21,443 nt of DNA, from IMG/VR virus record IMGVR_UViG_3300009175_001420, positions 1 to 21,443 of that record; one strand, written 5' to 3'. Below are positions 12,726-19,687 of the stretch, piece by piece. A program made the position numbers and the translations under genes. How positions within the stretch are numbered: the stretch's first letter is position 1; each line of letters opens with the position of its first letter. This DNA comes from a virus. The notes beneath the pieces are model-generated. The model saw nothing but the letters and a program-made list of their open reading frames with translations, was not told where the DNA came from and made no database searches.

Positions 12726-15035
12726 ATGTTAATTTTAACCACCGGCGAACAACTGATCGTGACGCGCAGCGGCGCCGTGGTGACCACCGCGCCGACCGTG
12801 TTCGCGCAGCTCATCGTGCGCGGCAACACCGCGCTGTCCATGGGCAATGGCCTCGGACAGCTAACCGAGGAGAGTCTCGCCATGGGCGGCGACGCTACCT
12901 CGCCCTGGCCGCGCGAGATCGCGAATCTGCTCATCTTCAACGCCGACTCGATATCGCATCAGTTCACCGTCAGCACCTCGCGCAACTCGGTCAACACCAC
13001 GCGCTATCAGGTGACCGTCGCCGCCGGCGCGGGATTCAATCTGGATCCGGTGGACGAGCTATGGTTAACGCCTGGGCAATCGCTATGGCTGCAAGCCGCC
13101 GCCTCGCCGTCGACGCCGCTAACCGTGCAGGCGTCCTATCGCGATGCGCGTCCGGCGACCGATGCCACCGCGCAATATTCCGTCGCCGCGCAACTCGCTG
13201 ACACCACGCTGACGTTGCTGATCGCTGCCCCCACCGCCGGTCTCATCCGGCGCGTTGGCGCCATCGAGCTGCACAACGGCAATGACGCCGCCGGTACGGT
13301 GACGTTGCTGCTGCAACAGGGTGACGCGACGCCGGTCCCGCTCTGGCGCGAAGCCGCGCCGGGCCACGGCACCAGTTCGTTGCTCGCACTCACGCCGGCG
13401 GATATTCACGCGCAAACGGCCATCACCTTTCCCGGCGACGCGACGAAATTCCTTAACGGAACCGGCGCGTTCACGACGCCGGGCGCCGACAGCAATACCA
13501 TTCTCTCCGGTACCGCCGTACCGACGACCGAGGGTGTTAACGGCGACTACTACCTCAAAACCGATACCAGCCGGTTCTATGGTCCGAAAACCTCCGGCGG
13601 CTGGGGTGCTGGCGTGTCGCTAATCGGTCCTGCCGGTACGAACGGCACAAATGGCAGCGATGGATCTAACGGCACCAACGGTACGGATGGCCTGACTATC
13701 CTCAATGGCACCGCCGTGCCAACCGCCGAGGGCGTCATCGGCGATTACTACTTCAAAACCGACACCAGCCGGCTCTATGGTCCGAAAACCGGGGACGGAT
13801 GGGGAAGTGGCGTCTCGCTGATCGGTCCTGCCGGCAATGATGGCACGAATGGGACAAATGGCACTGACGGATTCGGCACGCTGTCGATGTACGATGCACT
13901 GCTCGACAACCTTACTCTGTTACAGCTCCGCGCCGAGGTGCAAAACAGCCTGACCGTGCAGAACATGCGCAATGGGATCGTTGATGGGCTGATGGATGAA
14001 ACTGGCATCGACACCACTGATAGTCAGAATCTTATTTTCAGCACGGGAAAAGCATCGAATACCGGCGCAGATCAGCATATTGCGACATTATTGCATTTTG
14101 ACGATACAGTAGTCGCCAATGCAGGACCAACCGGAGTATTCACCGCAGGAGGAGGTACTCCCGTAATCGATACTGCTAACAAAGTTTTTGGCGCGGGCAG
14201 CATGCTCGGTGGATATCTCGTAGCCGACGCAGGTTTATGGGATTTCGGGCACAATTCCTTCACGTTGGAGGGATGGTTTAAGTTCGGATCTAACATAGAT
14301 ACCCAGGTAATGTTTCTATTAGACAATCGTGGCGATACCTCCGGGAACGGCATGTATTGGCTTACGTTCGGGCACGTACTGCATTTCGGCACCGGCAACA
14401 CAGGCACATTACCAGGATCGGACATTTTGACTTTTGATCTATCCACGCTCTCTCCAGCATTGGATTTAAGCGTTTTTCACCACATCGCCGTCACGCGCGA
14501 TTCCACAACTAACACCTTTTCGCTGTATTTGGATGGGACTCGCGTAGCAAATGCTACTGCTAATGTAACATTCAACTACACAGGGGTGTCTGGAACTGGC
14601 ATCGGCAATAATGGCGGTGGTGACTACCTGATAAATATTGATGAATGGGCAGTATCGTTGGGGATTTGTCGCTATTCGGGCGACGCCTATACCATCCCGA
14701 CAAAACCCTATGGCGCTCCACGCGATATGACCCTCATCACCAATCCTGCGGCGAATTGCCAGGCGTCGCCGGACACCATCCGCCTGCTCGGTTTCGCCGA
14801 ACTCGGCGGCGGCGCGCTGAATACCGACCTGACCGGTAAGGTATCCCGTGACAACGGCAGTACCTGGGTCGCCGCCACGCTGGTTGATCTGGGCGCCTAC
14901 GTCGGCACGCGGCATCTGCTGGCGTGCGAGGTGACGTTCACCGATCAACCGGCCGGTACCGCGCCGGCGGCCAAATTCGTCACCACGGACGGCTATACCA
15001 TCAATCTGTATGGTTATGGCCTCGCCTGGTCGTAA
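12726..15035 (+). CDS. Tail fibre with duplicated collagen-like units and LamG-like receptor domain
   Basis: A 769-residue fibre protein after GTAGAGGAGAGC. Residues 1-255 are beta-rich and probably anchor it to the baseplate. Residues 259-322 and 325-382 are two copies of a unit (GTAVPTTEGVNGDYYLKTDT, FYGPKTSGGWGAG, GPAG) each ending in a collagen-like G-x-y run rich in GTNG and GTDG. Residues about 385-450 form a helical linker. Residues about 453-660 resemble a LamG/concanavalin jelly roll: ATLLHFDDTV, NSFTLEGWFKFGS, HHIAVTRDSTTNTFSLYLDG and NIDEWAVSLGICRYSGD. A final beta domain (670-769) closes the protein. The LamG stretch (about 14082-14705) has lower GC and different codon use, suggesting recombinational acquisition. 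The likely role is adsorption to a surface glycan; specificity cannot be read from sequence. Confidence 0.8.
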   Translation: MLILTTGEQLIVTRSGAVVTTAPTVFAQLIVRGNTALSMGNGLGQLTEESLAMGGDATSPWPREIANLLIFNADSISHQFTVSTSRNSVNTTRYQVTVAAGAGFNLDPVDELWLTPGQSLWLQAAASPSTPLTVQASYRDARPATDATAQYSVAAQLADTTLTLLIAAPTAGLIRRVGAIELHNGNDAAGTVTLLLQQGDATPVPLWREAAPGHGTSSLLALTPADIHAQTAITFPGDATKFLNGTGAFTTPGADSNTILSGTAVPTTEGVNGDYYLKTDTSRFYGPKTSGGWGAGVSLIGPAGTNGTNGSDGSNGTNGTDGLTILNGTAVPTAEGVIGDYYFKTDTSRLYGPKTGDGWGSGVSLIGPAGNDGTNGTNGTDGFGTLSMYDALLDNLTLLQLRAEVQNSLTVQNMRNGIVDGLMDETGIDTTDSQNLIFSTGKASNTGADQHIATLLHFDDTVVANAGPTGVFTAGGGTPVIDTANKVFGAGSMLGGYLVADAGLWDFGHNSFTLEGWFKFGSNIDTQVMFLLDNRGDTSGNGMYWLTFGHVLHFGTGNTGTLPGSDILTFDLSTLSPALDLSVFHHIAVTRDSTTNTFSLYLDGTRVANATANVTFNYTGVSGTGIGNNGGGDYLINIDEWAVSLGICRYSGDAYTIPTKPYGAPRDMTLITNPAANCQASPDTIRLLGFAELGGGALNTDLTGKVSRDNGSTWVAATLVDLGAYVGTRHLLACEVTFTDQPAGTAPAAKFVTTDGYTINLYGYGLAWS

Positions 15036-15043
15036 CCAGCTTT

Positions 15044-15106
15044 GGGCTACTGGCTACTGGCTGTTTGCTAGTAGCCAGTAGCCAGTAGCCAACAGCCAGC
15101 AGCCAA
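15044..15106 (+). repeat. Heptad-repeat hairpin, copy 2 (fibre - small gene spacer)
   Basis: Nine consecutive 7-bp units fill the spacer: GGGCTAC, TGGCTAC, TGGCTGT, TTGCTAG, TAGCCAG, TAGCCAG, TAGCCAA, CAGCCAG, CAGCCAA. The next heptamer, CAAGGAG, is the ribosome binding site. The first half is complementary to the second, with a perfect 18-bp stem (15045-15062 with 15073-15090) and a 10-nt loop. The strict 7-nt phase distinguishes it from a simple terminator. Confidence 0.88.
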
Positions 15107-15118
15107 CAAGGAGCAATC

Positions 15119-15331
15119 ATGGCACAAGAAACTTTCGGGGCAACCCGCACATTACCACAACTGGCCGGTGACCGCCTGCAGGCGATTGCCTGGATCAATC
15201 CGACCAGCCTGCCCGGTCTCACTGACGAGCAGGCGGCGGCGCTCAACGCCTACCGCGGCGAGTTGTCGCAAATCTACCTTGGTACCGTAAGCGCAACCGC
15301 GTTGCCGGCGGTACCGGCGTTCCTGCCATAG
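15119..15331 (+). CDS. Small tail-region protein, possible fibre-assembly type
   Basis: A 70-residue protein with an AAGGAG site 8 bases before the ATG. The sequence contains LAGDRLQAIAWINPTSLPG, then a helix LTDEQAAALNAYRGELSQIY and a hydrophobic Pro-ending tail ALPAVPAFLP. The 'W/A-x-x-YR-x-x-L ... P-x-P' end recalls C-terminal parts of small tail fibre assembly or XkdW-like proteins, often located right after fibre genes as here. The resemblance is weak and short. No membrane segment or catalytic motif is present. Treat as a hypothetical protein that may help fold or attach the preceding fibre. Confidence 0.55.
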   Translation: MAQETFGATRTLPQLAGDRLQAIAWINPTSLPGLTDEQAAALNAYRGELSQIYLGTVSATALPAVPAFLP

Positions 15332-15339
15332 GAGTAGCG

Positions 15340-15819
15340 ATGTCGCAACTCGGCGCCTGGGGCACGGCCCTGGCATTTGAATCGAGTAGCAACCGCCTCC
15401 TCACGCCCTGCGAGATTGGAGTCGAGGGGTCGGCGCGCTATGCGCAGCATGATGTGGTGGGGCTTCCGCCGTTTTACGAGTTCATCGGCCCCGGCTTGTC
15501 GACCTGTCAACTGACCGTCCGGCTCTCCGCACGGGAAGGCGTGTCGCCGCGCGCGCAACTCGACTTGTTGCGCGCGGCGCGTGATGAAGGCGTTGCCGCC
15601 GTGCTGGTCATCGGCGGCCGGCCGGTCTTCGATGCCGGCCATCTCGCCGTGCTGGAGAAGATCGGCGAGGCGTGGGCCTATTTCACCGGCCAGGGCGGCC
15701 TGCTGGTCGCGGTCGGCGAACTGACCTTCCACGAGGTGGTACCGCGCGAGCATTACACCGTCGCCGCCAACGCGATCGGCAGCGGCGCGGCGACGAAACG
15801 AAACGTGGTGAGCAAATGA
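15340..15819 (+). CDS. gpU-like tail protein
   Basis: A 159-residue protein starting 8 bases after the previous stop (ATAGGAGTAGCG precedes the ATG). Its layout matches the P2 gpU family: a first strand pair LGAWGTALAFESSSNRLL, then YEFIGPGLSTCQLTVRLSAR (about 47-66, the GPG followed by beta-strand being the best sign), a helix RAQLDLLRAARDEG, the VLVIGGRPVFDAGHLAVLEKI segment, and a final strand LVAVGELTFHEVV. gpU-type proteins sit at the tail terminus or baseplate and help complete the tail. In P2 the gene lies between tape measure and gpX; here it lies just before gpW. Similarity is by pattern only, so a different tail protein with the same fold is possible. The stop overlaps the next start as ATGA. 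Confidence 0.5.
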   Translation: MSQLGAWGTALAFESSSNRLLTPCEIGVEGSARYAQHDVVGLPPFYEFIGPGLSTCQLTVRLSAREGVSPRAQLDLLRAARDEGVAAVLVIGGRPVFDAGHLAVLEKIGEAWAYFTGQGGLLVAVGELTFHEVVPREHYTVAANAIGSGAATKRNVVSK

Positions 15820-16115
15820 CTATCGATATTGTCGCGACGCCAGCCAAGTGGAACTTCGCACCCGCCAGCGTGGTAGAGGAAATCAGTCAGAACGTGCTAT
15901 TCCTCCTGCTCACTCCGCGCGGCACGGTGCCATTGCATCGGGCGATGGGGCTGGACATTGCCATCACCGATCAACCGTTCAATCGCGCGCAACAGCGCAT
16001 GGCCGCCGAAGTGATCGGCGATATTCATAAATACGAACCGCGCGCGGCGGTGCGACAGGTCAGTTACGGCGGCAATGCACCCGATGGAGCGCTGACCGTG
16101 ACGATTGAGATTTAG
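15816..16115 (+). CDS. Baseplate wedge protein gpW / gp25 family
   Basis: A 99-residue baseplate wedge protein of the gpW/T4 gp25 family. The start is the ATG in the ATGA overlap; the longer upstream frame is a shadow of the gpU-like gene. The family core is visible: ASVVEEISQNVLFLLLTPRG (about 17-36), VPLHRAMGLDIAI (the equivalent of the usual 'P.....G' region), a helix FNRAQQRMAAEVIGDIHKYEPRA, where the 'I..YEPR' motif is the strongest family sign, and a C-terminal strand ALTVTIEI. It connects sheath and baseplate and nucleates sheath assembly. gpJ and gpI follow, completing the W-J-I order known from P2. Confidence 0.92.
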   Translation: MTIDIVATPAKWNFAPASVVEEISQNVLFLLLTPRGTVPLHRAMGLDIAITDQPFNRAQQRMAAEVIGDIHKYEPRAAVRQVSYGGNAPDGALTVTIEI

Positions 16116-16119
16116 AAAA

Positions 16120-16191
16120 GGCTGCTGGCTTTTGGCTGTTGGCGGTTGGGAAATACCAGCAGCCAACCGCCAGTAGCCAGTAGCCACTAGC
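16120..16191 (+). repeat. Heptad-repeat hairpin, copy 3 (gpW-gpJ spacer)
   Basis: Units in 7-bp phase: GGCTGCT, GGCTTTT, GGCTGTT, GGCGGTT, GGGAAAT, then a 6-nt ACCAGC, then AGCCAAC, CGCCAGT, AGCCAGT, AGCCACT and AGC. Positions 16134-16149 pair with 16163-16178 as a 16-bp stem with two central G-U pairs. As in the other copies, the repeat runs into the ribosome binding site (GAAAGGAC) of the next gene. It is the only spacer inside an otherwise overlapping W-J-I cluster. Confidence 0.85.
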
Positions 16192-16203
16192 GAAAGGACA
16201 ATC

Positions 16204-17319
16204 ATGCTACCGAAAATCAGTGATATCTTCGCCGGCAACATTGACCCGGCGGCCATTGAGGCGGGCATCATCAGCGCGTGTCAGACGGCGCTGGGCCGCA
16301 CGCTTGCGCCGGCGGACCCGTTGCGGGCGATCTTATCCACGTTAGCGGCGGTGATCACGCAACTCTGTTTCTTATTGCGGCTGGCCATGCGGGCGAACCT
16401 GCTCGCTACCGCCGCCGGCAACGACCTCGACAATTTGGGCGCGCTCTTCGGCGTATCGCGCCTGCCCGCGTCTCCCGCGGCCACTGTGCTGGAGTTTGTC
16501 CTTTCGACAGCACAACCCGGGGACGTGGTGATTCCAGCCGGCACGCGGGTGAGTGACGGAAATTCCGCCGTTTTCGCCACCACGATTGCTGCGACCGTGC
16601 CGGCTGGAGACACCACTAAAACCGTGGCCGCCACCGCGCTGGTTGCCGGCGTCGGCGGCAACGGCTATCTGTCCGGACAAATCAATCAGCCGGTCGATAT
16701 TCTGCCGTGGATTGCCAGCGTGAGCAACACGAGCACCAGCGCCGGCGGCGCGGAGACGGAAGCCGATGATGCGCTGCGCGCGCGGATTCAGCTCGCGCCC
16801 ACCGCGTTTAGCGTCGCCGGTCCTACCGGTGCCTATGAATACTGGACGAAATCCTACTCGCCCGCGGTGATCGATGTCTCGGTCACCTCGCCCGACGCCG
16901 GCGAAGTGCTGGTGACACCGCTACTCACCGATGGCGCGCTGCCCGACAGCGGCACCTGCGCGGCGATATTGGCGATTCTCTCCGCTGCGACCCGCCGTCC
17001 GCTCACCGATTCCGTCTCCGTCGCCGCGCCGACGGTGACCACCTACGATATCACGCTGACCTATTACGTCAACCAGGCGGATGCCGCGCGGGAGACCGCG
17101 ATCGATGCCGCCGTGACGCAAGCCGTCACCGATTACGCCGCCTGGCAACGCGCGAAATTGGGCCGCGATATCAACCCGAGCGAGTTAATCCGCCGCGTGA
17201 TGGACGCCGGCGCGCAGCGCGTAACGCTCACCTATCCGGCGTATGCCGCCGTGGATAATCTGCACGTTGCCCACGCCAACACGCCCAGCATCACCGACGG
17301 CGGATTGGAGGCGGAATGA
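16204..17319 (+). CDS. Baseplate protein gpJ-like (gp47/JayE family)
   Basis: A 371-residue baseplate wedge protein (P2 gpJ, Mu gp47, T4 gp6 C-terminal region). Clear family blocks: an N-terminal helix AAVITQLCFLLRLAMRANLL then ATAAGNDLDNLGALFGVSRL (about 70-89), a beta region with TAQPGDVVIPAGTRVSDGN (about 110-128), VAATALVAGVGGNGYLSGQI, the AEGGA-like AGGAETEADDALRARIQL (about 181-198), and AGPTGAYEYWTKSYSPAVIDV (about 206-226). The C-terminal part holds RRPLTDSVSVAAPTVTTYDI, a helix DYAAWQRAKLGRDINPSELI and AGAQRVTLTYPA. It joins other wedge proteins to form the baseplate ring. The start follows GAAAGGACAATC; the end overlaps gpI by ATGA. Confidence 0.93.
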   Translation: MLPKISDIFAGNIDPAAIEAGIISACQTALGRTLAPADPLRAILSTLAAVITQLCFLLRLAMRANLLATAAGNDLDNLGALFGVSRLPASPAATVLEFVLSTAQPGDVVIPAGTRVSDGNSAVFATTIAATVPAGDTTKTVAATALVAGVGGNGYLSGQINQPVDILPWIASVSNTSTSAGGAETEADDALRARIQLAPTAFSVAGPTGAYEYWTKSYSPAVIDVSVTSPDAGEVLVTPLLTDGALPDSGTCAAILAILSAATRRPLTDSVSVAAPTVTTYDITLTYYVNQADAARETAIDAAVTQAVTDYAAWQRAKLGRDINPSELIRRVMDAGAQRVTLTYPAYAAVDNLHVAHANTPSITDGGLEAE

Positions 17320-17891
17320 TTTCCCTGCAGCAGGCGAAATTGCTGGAGATGCTGCCCCCCTCGCTGGTGAGTGACCCGCAAGTGCAGGCGCTGTCCACCG
17401 CGCTCGATCAGGCGTTGCAGGCGTTGCCGGCGCTGCTGAACGGCGCGCGCATGCTCTCTGATATTTCCGAGCAACCGGAGGCGATGCTCGACAGTCTGGC
17501 CTGGCAGTTCCACGTCGATGAATACCAGGGTAGCTACGCGCTGGAAATCAAGCGGCAGTTGATCGCGCAATCCGTGTATATTCACCAGCATCGCGGCACC
17601 CCGGCGGCGGTGCAGGCGGTGATCAGCATCATCTTCGGGCCGGGAGCGGTATTGCAGGAGTGGTTCGACTATGCCGGTGATCCGTACCATTTCCGCATCC
17701 TCTGTCCATCCAGCCCGGCGCCGTGGAGTGACAGCGATATTCACGACCAGATCGTCGCGCTGATCAACCGCGCCAAAAACGTGCGCAGCGTGATGGACGC
17801 GCTGCTGGTGAGTACGGAAATCGACCGCCCTATTTACGTCGGCGGCGCCGTGCTCGTTTCGAAATACATCGAGGTTGTGCAACATGGCTAA
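17316..17891 (+). CDS. Baseplate/tail protein gpI
   Basis: A 191-residue gpI-type protein (P2 gpI, Mu gp48-like). GGAGG at 17306-17310 lies inside the end of gpJ. The signatures are present in order: LEMLPPSLVSDPQVQALSTAL, DSLAWQFHVDEYQGSY (about 68-83; the usual block is 'LPWLAWALHVDEW'), an internal helix IKRQLIAQSVYIHQHRGTPA (the conserved 'R..I..S...H..KGT..A'), AVQAVISIIFGP, and EWFDYAGDPYHFRILC (about 115-130), ending with INRAKNVRSVMDAL. It links the wedge to the fibres. The last 8 bases overlap the collar-fibre gene. Confidence 0.93.
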   Translation: MISLQQAKLLEMLPPSLVSDPQVQALSTALDQALQALPALLNGARMLSDISEQPEAMLDSLAWQFHVDEYQGSYALEIKRQLIAQSVYIHQHRGTPAAVQAVISIIFGPGAVLQEWFDYAGDPYHFRILCPSSPAPWSDSDIHDQIVALINRAKNVRSVMDALLVSTEIDRPIYVGGAVLVSKYIEVVQHG

Positions 17892-18690
17892 CTTTTCCAA
17901 TTTCGTACTGACCAATGCCGGGCTGGCGTTGCTCGCCCGCGCGCAAACCGGGACCCCGATCGTCTTTACCGCCGCGAAAGTCGGCAGCGGCGATGTCGGT
18001 TCCACCGACCCGAAAACGCTCACCGACCTGGTCAGCGTAGAAATGTCCTGTATCATCCAGGGCATCAGCGTCAACGGCCCCAAGGCCCGGGTCAACGTCT
18101 ATTTTAACAACAGCGCGGTTTCGACCGGCTTCGACCTGCTCGAACTGGGTCTCTACGCGCAGGATCCCGACAATCACGCGGCCAATATCCTCTACGCCTA
18201 TGCCAGCGATCCGACGCCGGACAGCATCCCCACCTCCGGCACCCCGGAGGAATACCTGTTGCCGATCATCCTGATCATCAGCAACGCCAGCAGCGTCACG
18301 GCGACGATCGACAGCAGTTTCGGCTTCCCCTCCGGCGGCATCATCCTCTGGTCCGGTGCTTCCACGGCGATCCCGACCGGCTGGGCGCTCTGCAATGGCA
18401 GCAGCGGTACCCCCGACCTGCGCAATCGGTTCGTGGTCGGCGCCGGCAGTACCTACGCGGTAGGCGCGACCGGCGGCGAAGCCGCGCATACGCTGGCCAT
18501 TAGTGAGTTGCCGAATCAGAAACTCACCGTCTCCCGCACCTTCAACACCGGCGGATCAGCGACGGCGCTCTCCGCCACCTCCGGCGGTACCCCGGTGGAA
18601 TCCAACGCCTTTTTCGAGACCGCCGGCGGTGCCACCGCGCACGAAAACCGGCCGCCATACTATGCCCTGTGCTATATCATGAAATTGTAG
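17884..18690 (+). CDS. Tail fibre/collar protein (DUF3751-type N-terminus plus tail collar domain)
   Basis: A 268-residue fibre protein from the ATG at 17884, which overlaps the end of gpI; an upstream in-frame TTG is less likely. Residues about 1-140 follow the tail-collar fibre type that attaches to gpI: LTNAGLALLARAQTGTPIVF, AAKVGSGDVGS, FDLLELGLYAQDPDNH and ILYAYASDP. Residues about 155-200 hold the collar domain sequence GIILWSGASTAIPTGWALCN, GTPDLRNRFVVGAGSTYAVG. The C-terminus ends HENRPPYYALCYIMKL, the typical ending of this domain, which binds at the fibre tip in other phages. It is short compared with P2 gpH, so the long LamG fibre at 12726 probably supplies the main receptor binding while this one may be a second, short fibre. 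Confidence 0.88.
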   Translation: MANFSNFVLTNAGLALLARAQTGTPIVFTAAKVGSGDVGSTDPKTLTDLVSVEMSCIIQGISVNGPKARVNVYFNNSAVSTGFDLLELGLYAQDPDNHAANILYAYASDPTPDSIPTSGTPEEYLLPIILIISNASSVTATIDSSFGFPSGGIILWSGASTAIPTGWALCNGSSGTPDLRNRFVVGAGSTYAVGATGGEAAHTLAISELPNQKLTVSRTFNTGGSATALSATSGGTPVESNAFFETAGGATAHENRPPYYALCYIMKL

Positions 18691-18703
18691 GAGGATTCGA
18701 TCA

Positions 18704-19096
18704 ATGGTTGACCAGCAGCAGGATCAACTGCCGGGGAAGGCGACGACGACGACGCCGGTGAAACGCCGTCGCGCGCGGCGGATAACTGAGACTGATGATA
18801 TCAGTATCGAACGTGAACTCGGTGCGCTGAATGAACGCACGCGCTTGCATCATGAAGAGATTGCTGATCTCTACAACCAGCAACGCGCCACCACAACCAA
18901 TCTGACCGAAGCGAGCACGCTGATCAAAAACCTGGCCGAAGTGCAACATGCCGCGCACACGCCGATCACGTGTCCGCATGGGTTGCGCGTGGAAAAGCTC
19001 TGGCCGATCTATCTGGCGGGAGCGGCGATTCTGGCGATTGTGTTCCCGATTGCCATCGTCTTCCTCTCCCGATGGGTGGCGATCATCTGGAAATAG
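18704..19096 (+). CDS. Coiled-coil protein with one C-terminal membrane segment (lysis-associated)
   Basis: A 130-residue protein after TAGGAGGATTCG. The N-terminus is Thr/Lys/Arg-rich (KRRRARR at 20-26), then a predicted coiled coil (about 33-82: ISIERELGALNERTRLHHEE to LTEASTLIKNLAEV), a TCPHG segment and one hydrophobic span at about 100-124 (WPIYLAGAAILAIVFPIAIV). This shape resembles XhlA-type haemolysin/holin accessory proteins, where a soluble helix precedes one membrane span that ends the chain. It lies directly before the endolysin gene. It could also be a spanin-like or antiholin protein; there is no lipobox or N-terminal signal sequence. Function is inferred from topology and position only. 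Confidence 0.6.
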   Translation: MVDQQQDQLPGKATTTTPVKRRRARRITETDDISIERELGALNERTRLHHEEIADLYNQQRATTTNLTEASTLIKNLAEVQHAAHTPITCPHGLRVEKLWPIYLAGAAILAIVFPIAIVFLSRWVAIIWK

Positions 19097-19109
19097 AAAG
19101 GACAACATC

Positions 19110-19646
19110 ATGGGGAAATTACACGACCCGGCCGCCGTCGCCGCGGCGATTCACTGCCCGGTGCCGGCGGTGACCGCGAATCTGGAATTGATTCTTACCG
19201 CCATGCAAGGCGCCGGCGTGCTGGAAACGAACAGCGCGATCGGTATGCTGGCGACGGTGGCGGTCGAAACCGCATGGAAATTCCAGCCGATTCACGAGTT
19301 TGGCAACGCCGCCTATTTCGCGAAATACGACGGGCGCGCTGACCTGGGCAACGTGCAGGCGGGAGACGGCTATAAATTCCGGGGACGCGGCTTCATCCAA
19401 ATCACCGGCCGCGGCAACTACGTCCAGTATGGCCGCCTGCTCGGTATCGATCTGCTGGGCAATCCGGAAGATGCCTGCAATCCGCAGATTGCCGCACGCG
19501 TGGCGGCATCCTATTGGCAAACGCACGGTATCCAACTCGCCTGCCATGTCGCCGACTGGCAACGGGTCCGGCGCGCGGTCAACGGCGGATTGAACGGCTG
19601 GAATGATTTCATCGGTTGTGTCAACCGGCTGATTCCGCTGGCGTGA
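19110..19646 (+). CDS. GH19 chitinase-like endolysin
   Basis: A 178-residue GH19-family enzyme used by many Gram-negative phages to cut peptidoglycan glycan strands. The ATG follows GAAAGGACAACATC. The catalytic region is plain: ATVAVETAWKFQPIHEFGN (about 48-66) with Glu53 as likely general acid and Glu63 close by, then AAYFAKYDGRADLGN (about 67-81), GDGYKFRGRGFIQITGRGNY (about 86-105), and a C-terminal part with ACNPQIAARVAASYWQTHGI and RVRRAVNGGLNGWND. Typical family members read YEGR where this one has YDGR. There is no signal peptide or separate binding domain, so release depends on a holin; candidates flank it on both sides. Confidence 0.92.
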   Translation: MGKLHDPAAVAAAIHCPVPAVTANLELILTAMQGAGVLETNSAIGMLATVAVETAWKFQPIHEFGNAAYFAKYDGRADLGNVQAGDGYKFRGRGFIQITGRGNYVQYGRLLGIDLLGNPEDACNPQIAARVAASYWQTHGIQLACHVADWQRVRRAVNGGLNGWNDFIGCVNRLIPLA

Positions 19647-19687
19647 TGCCATGTCACATTCAAACCCACTATGAAAGGATAAAAACT

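Noticed and set aside
15044-15106. CRISPR array or simple terminator
   Set aside because: Units are 7 bp with no spacers, so it is not CRISPR; no T-run follows the stem, and the array continues in phase into the ribosome binding site.
15672-16115. Longer gpW frame starting inside the gpU-like gene
   Set aside because: The ATG at 15816 in the ATGA overlap gives the normal length of the gp25/W family; the upstream residues are Arg/Gly-rich shadow sequence.
17232-18095. 287-residue minus-strand frame across gpJ, gpI and the collar fibre
   Set aside because: It crosses three well-supported + strand genes and has no recognisable domain.
19110-19646. True chitin-degrading enzyme of the host
   Set aside because: GH19 catalytic domains without signal peptide next to holin-like genes and tail genes are standard phage endolysins.
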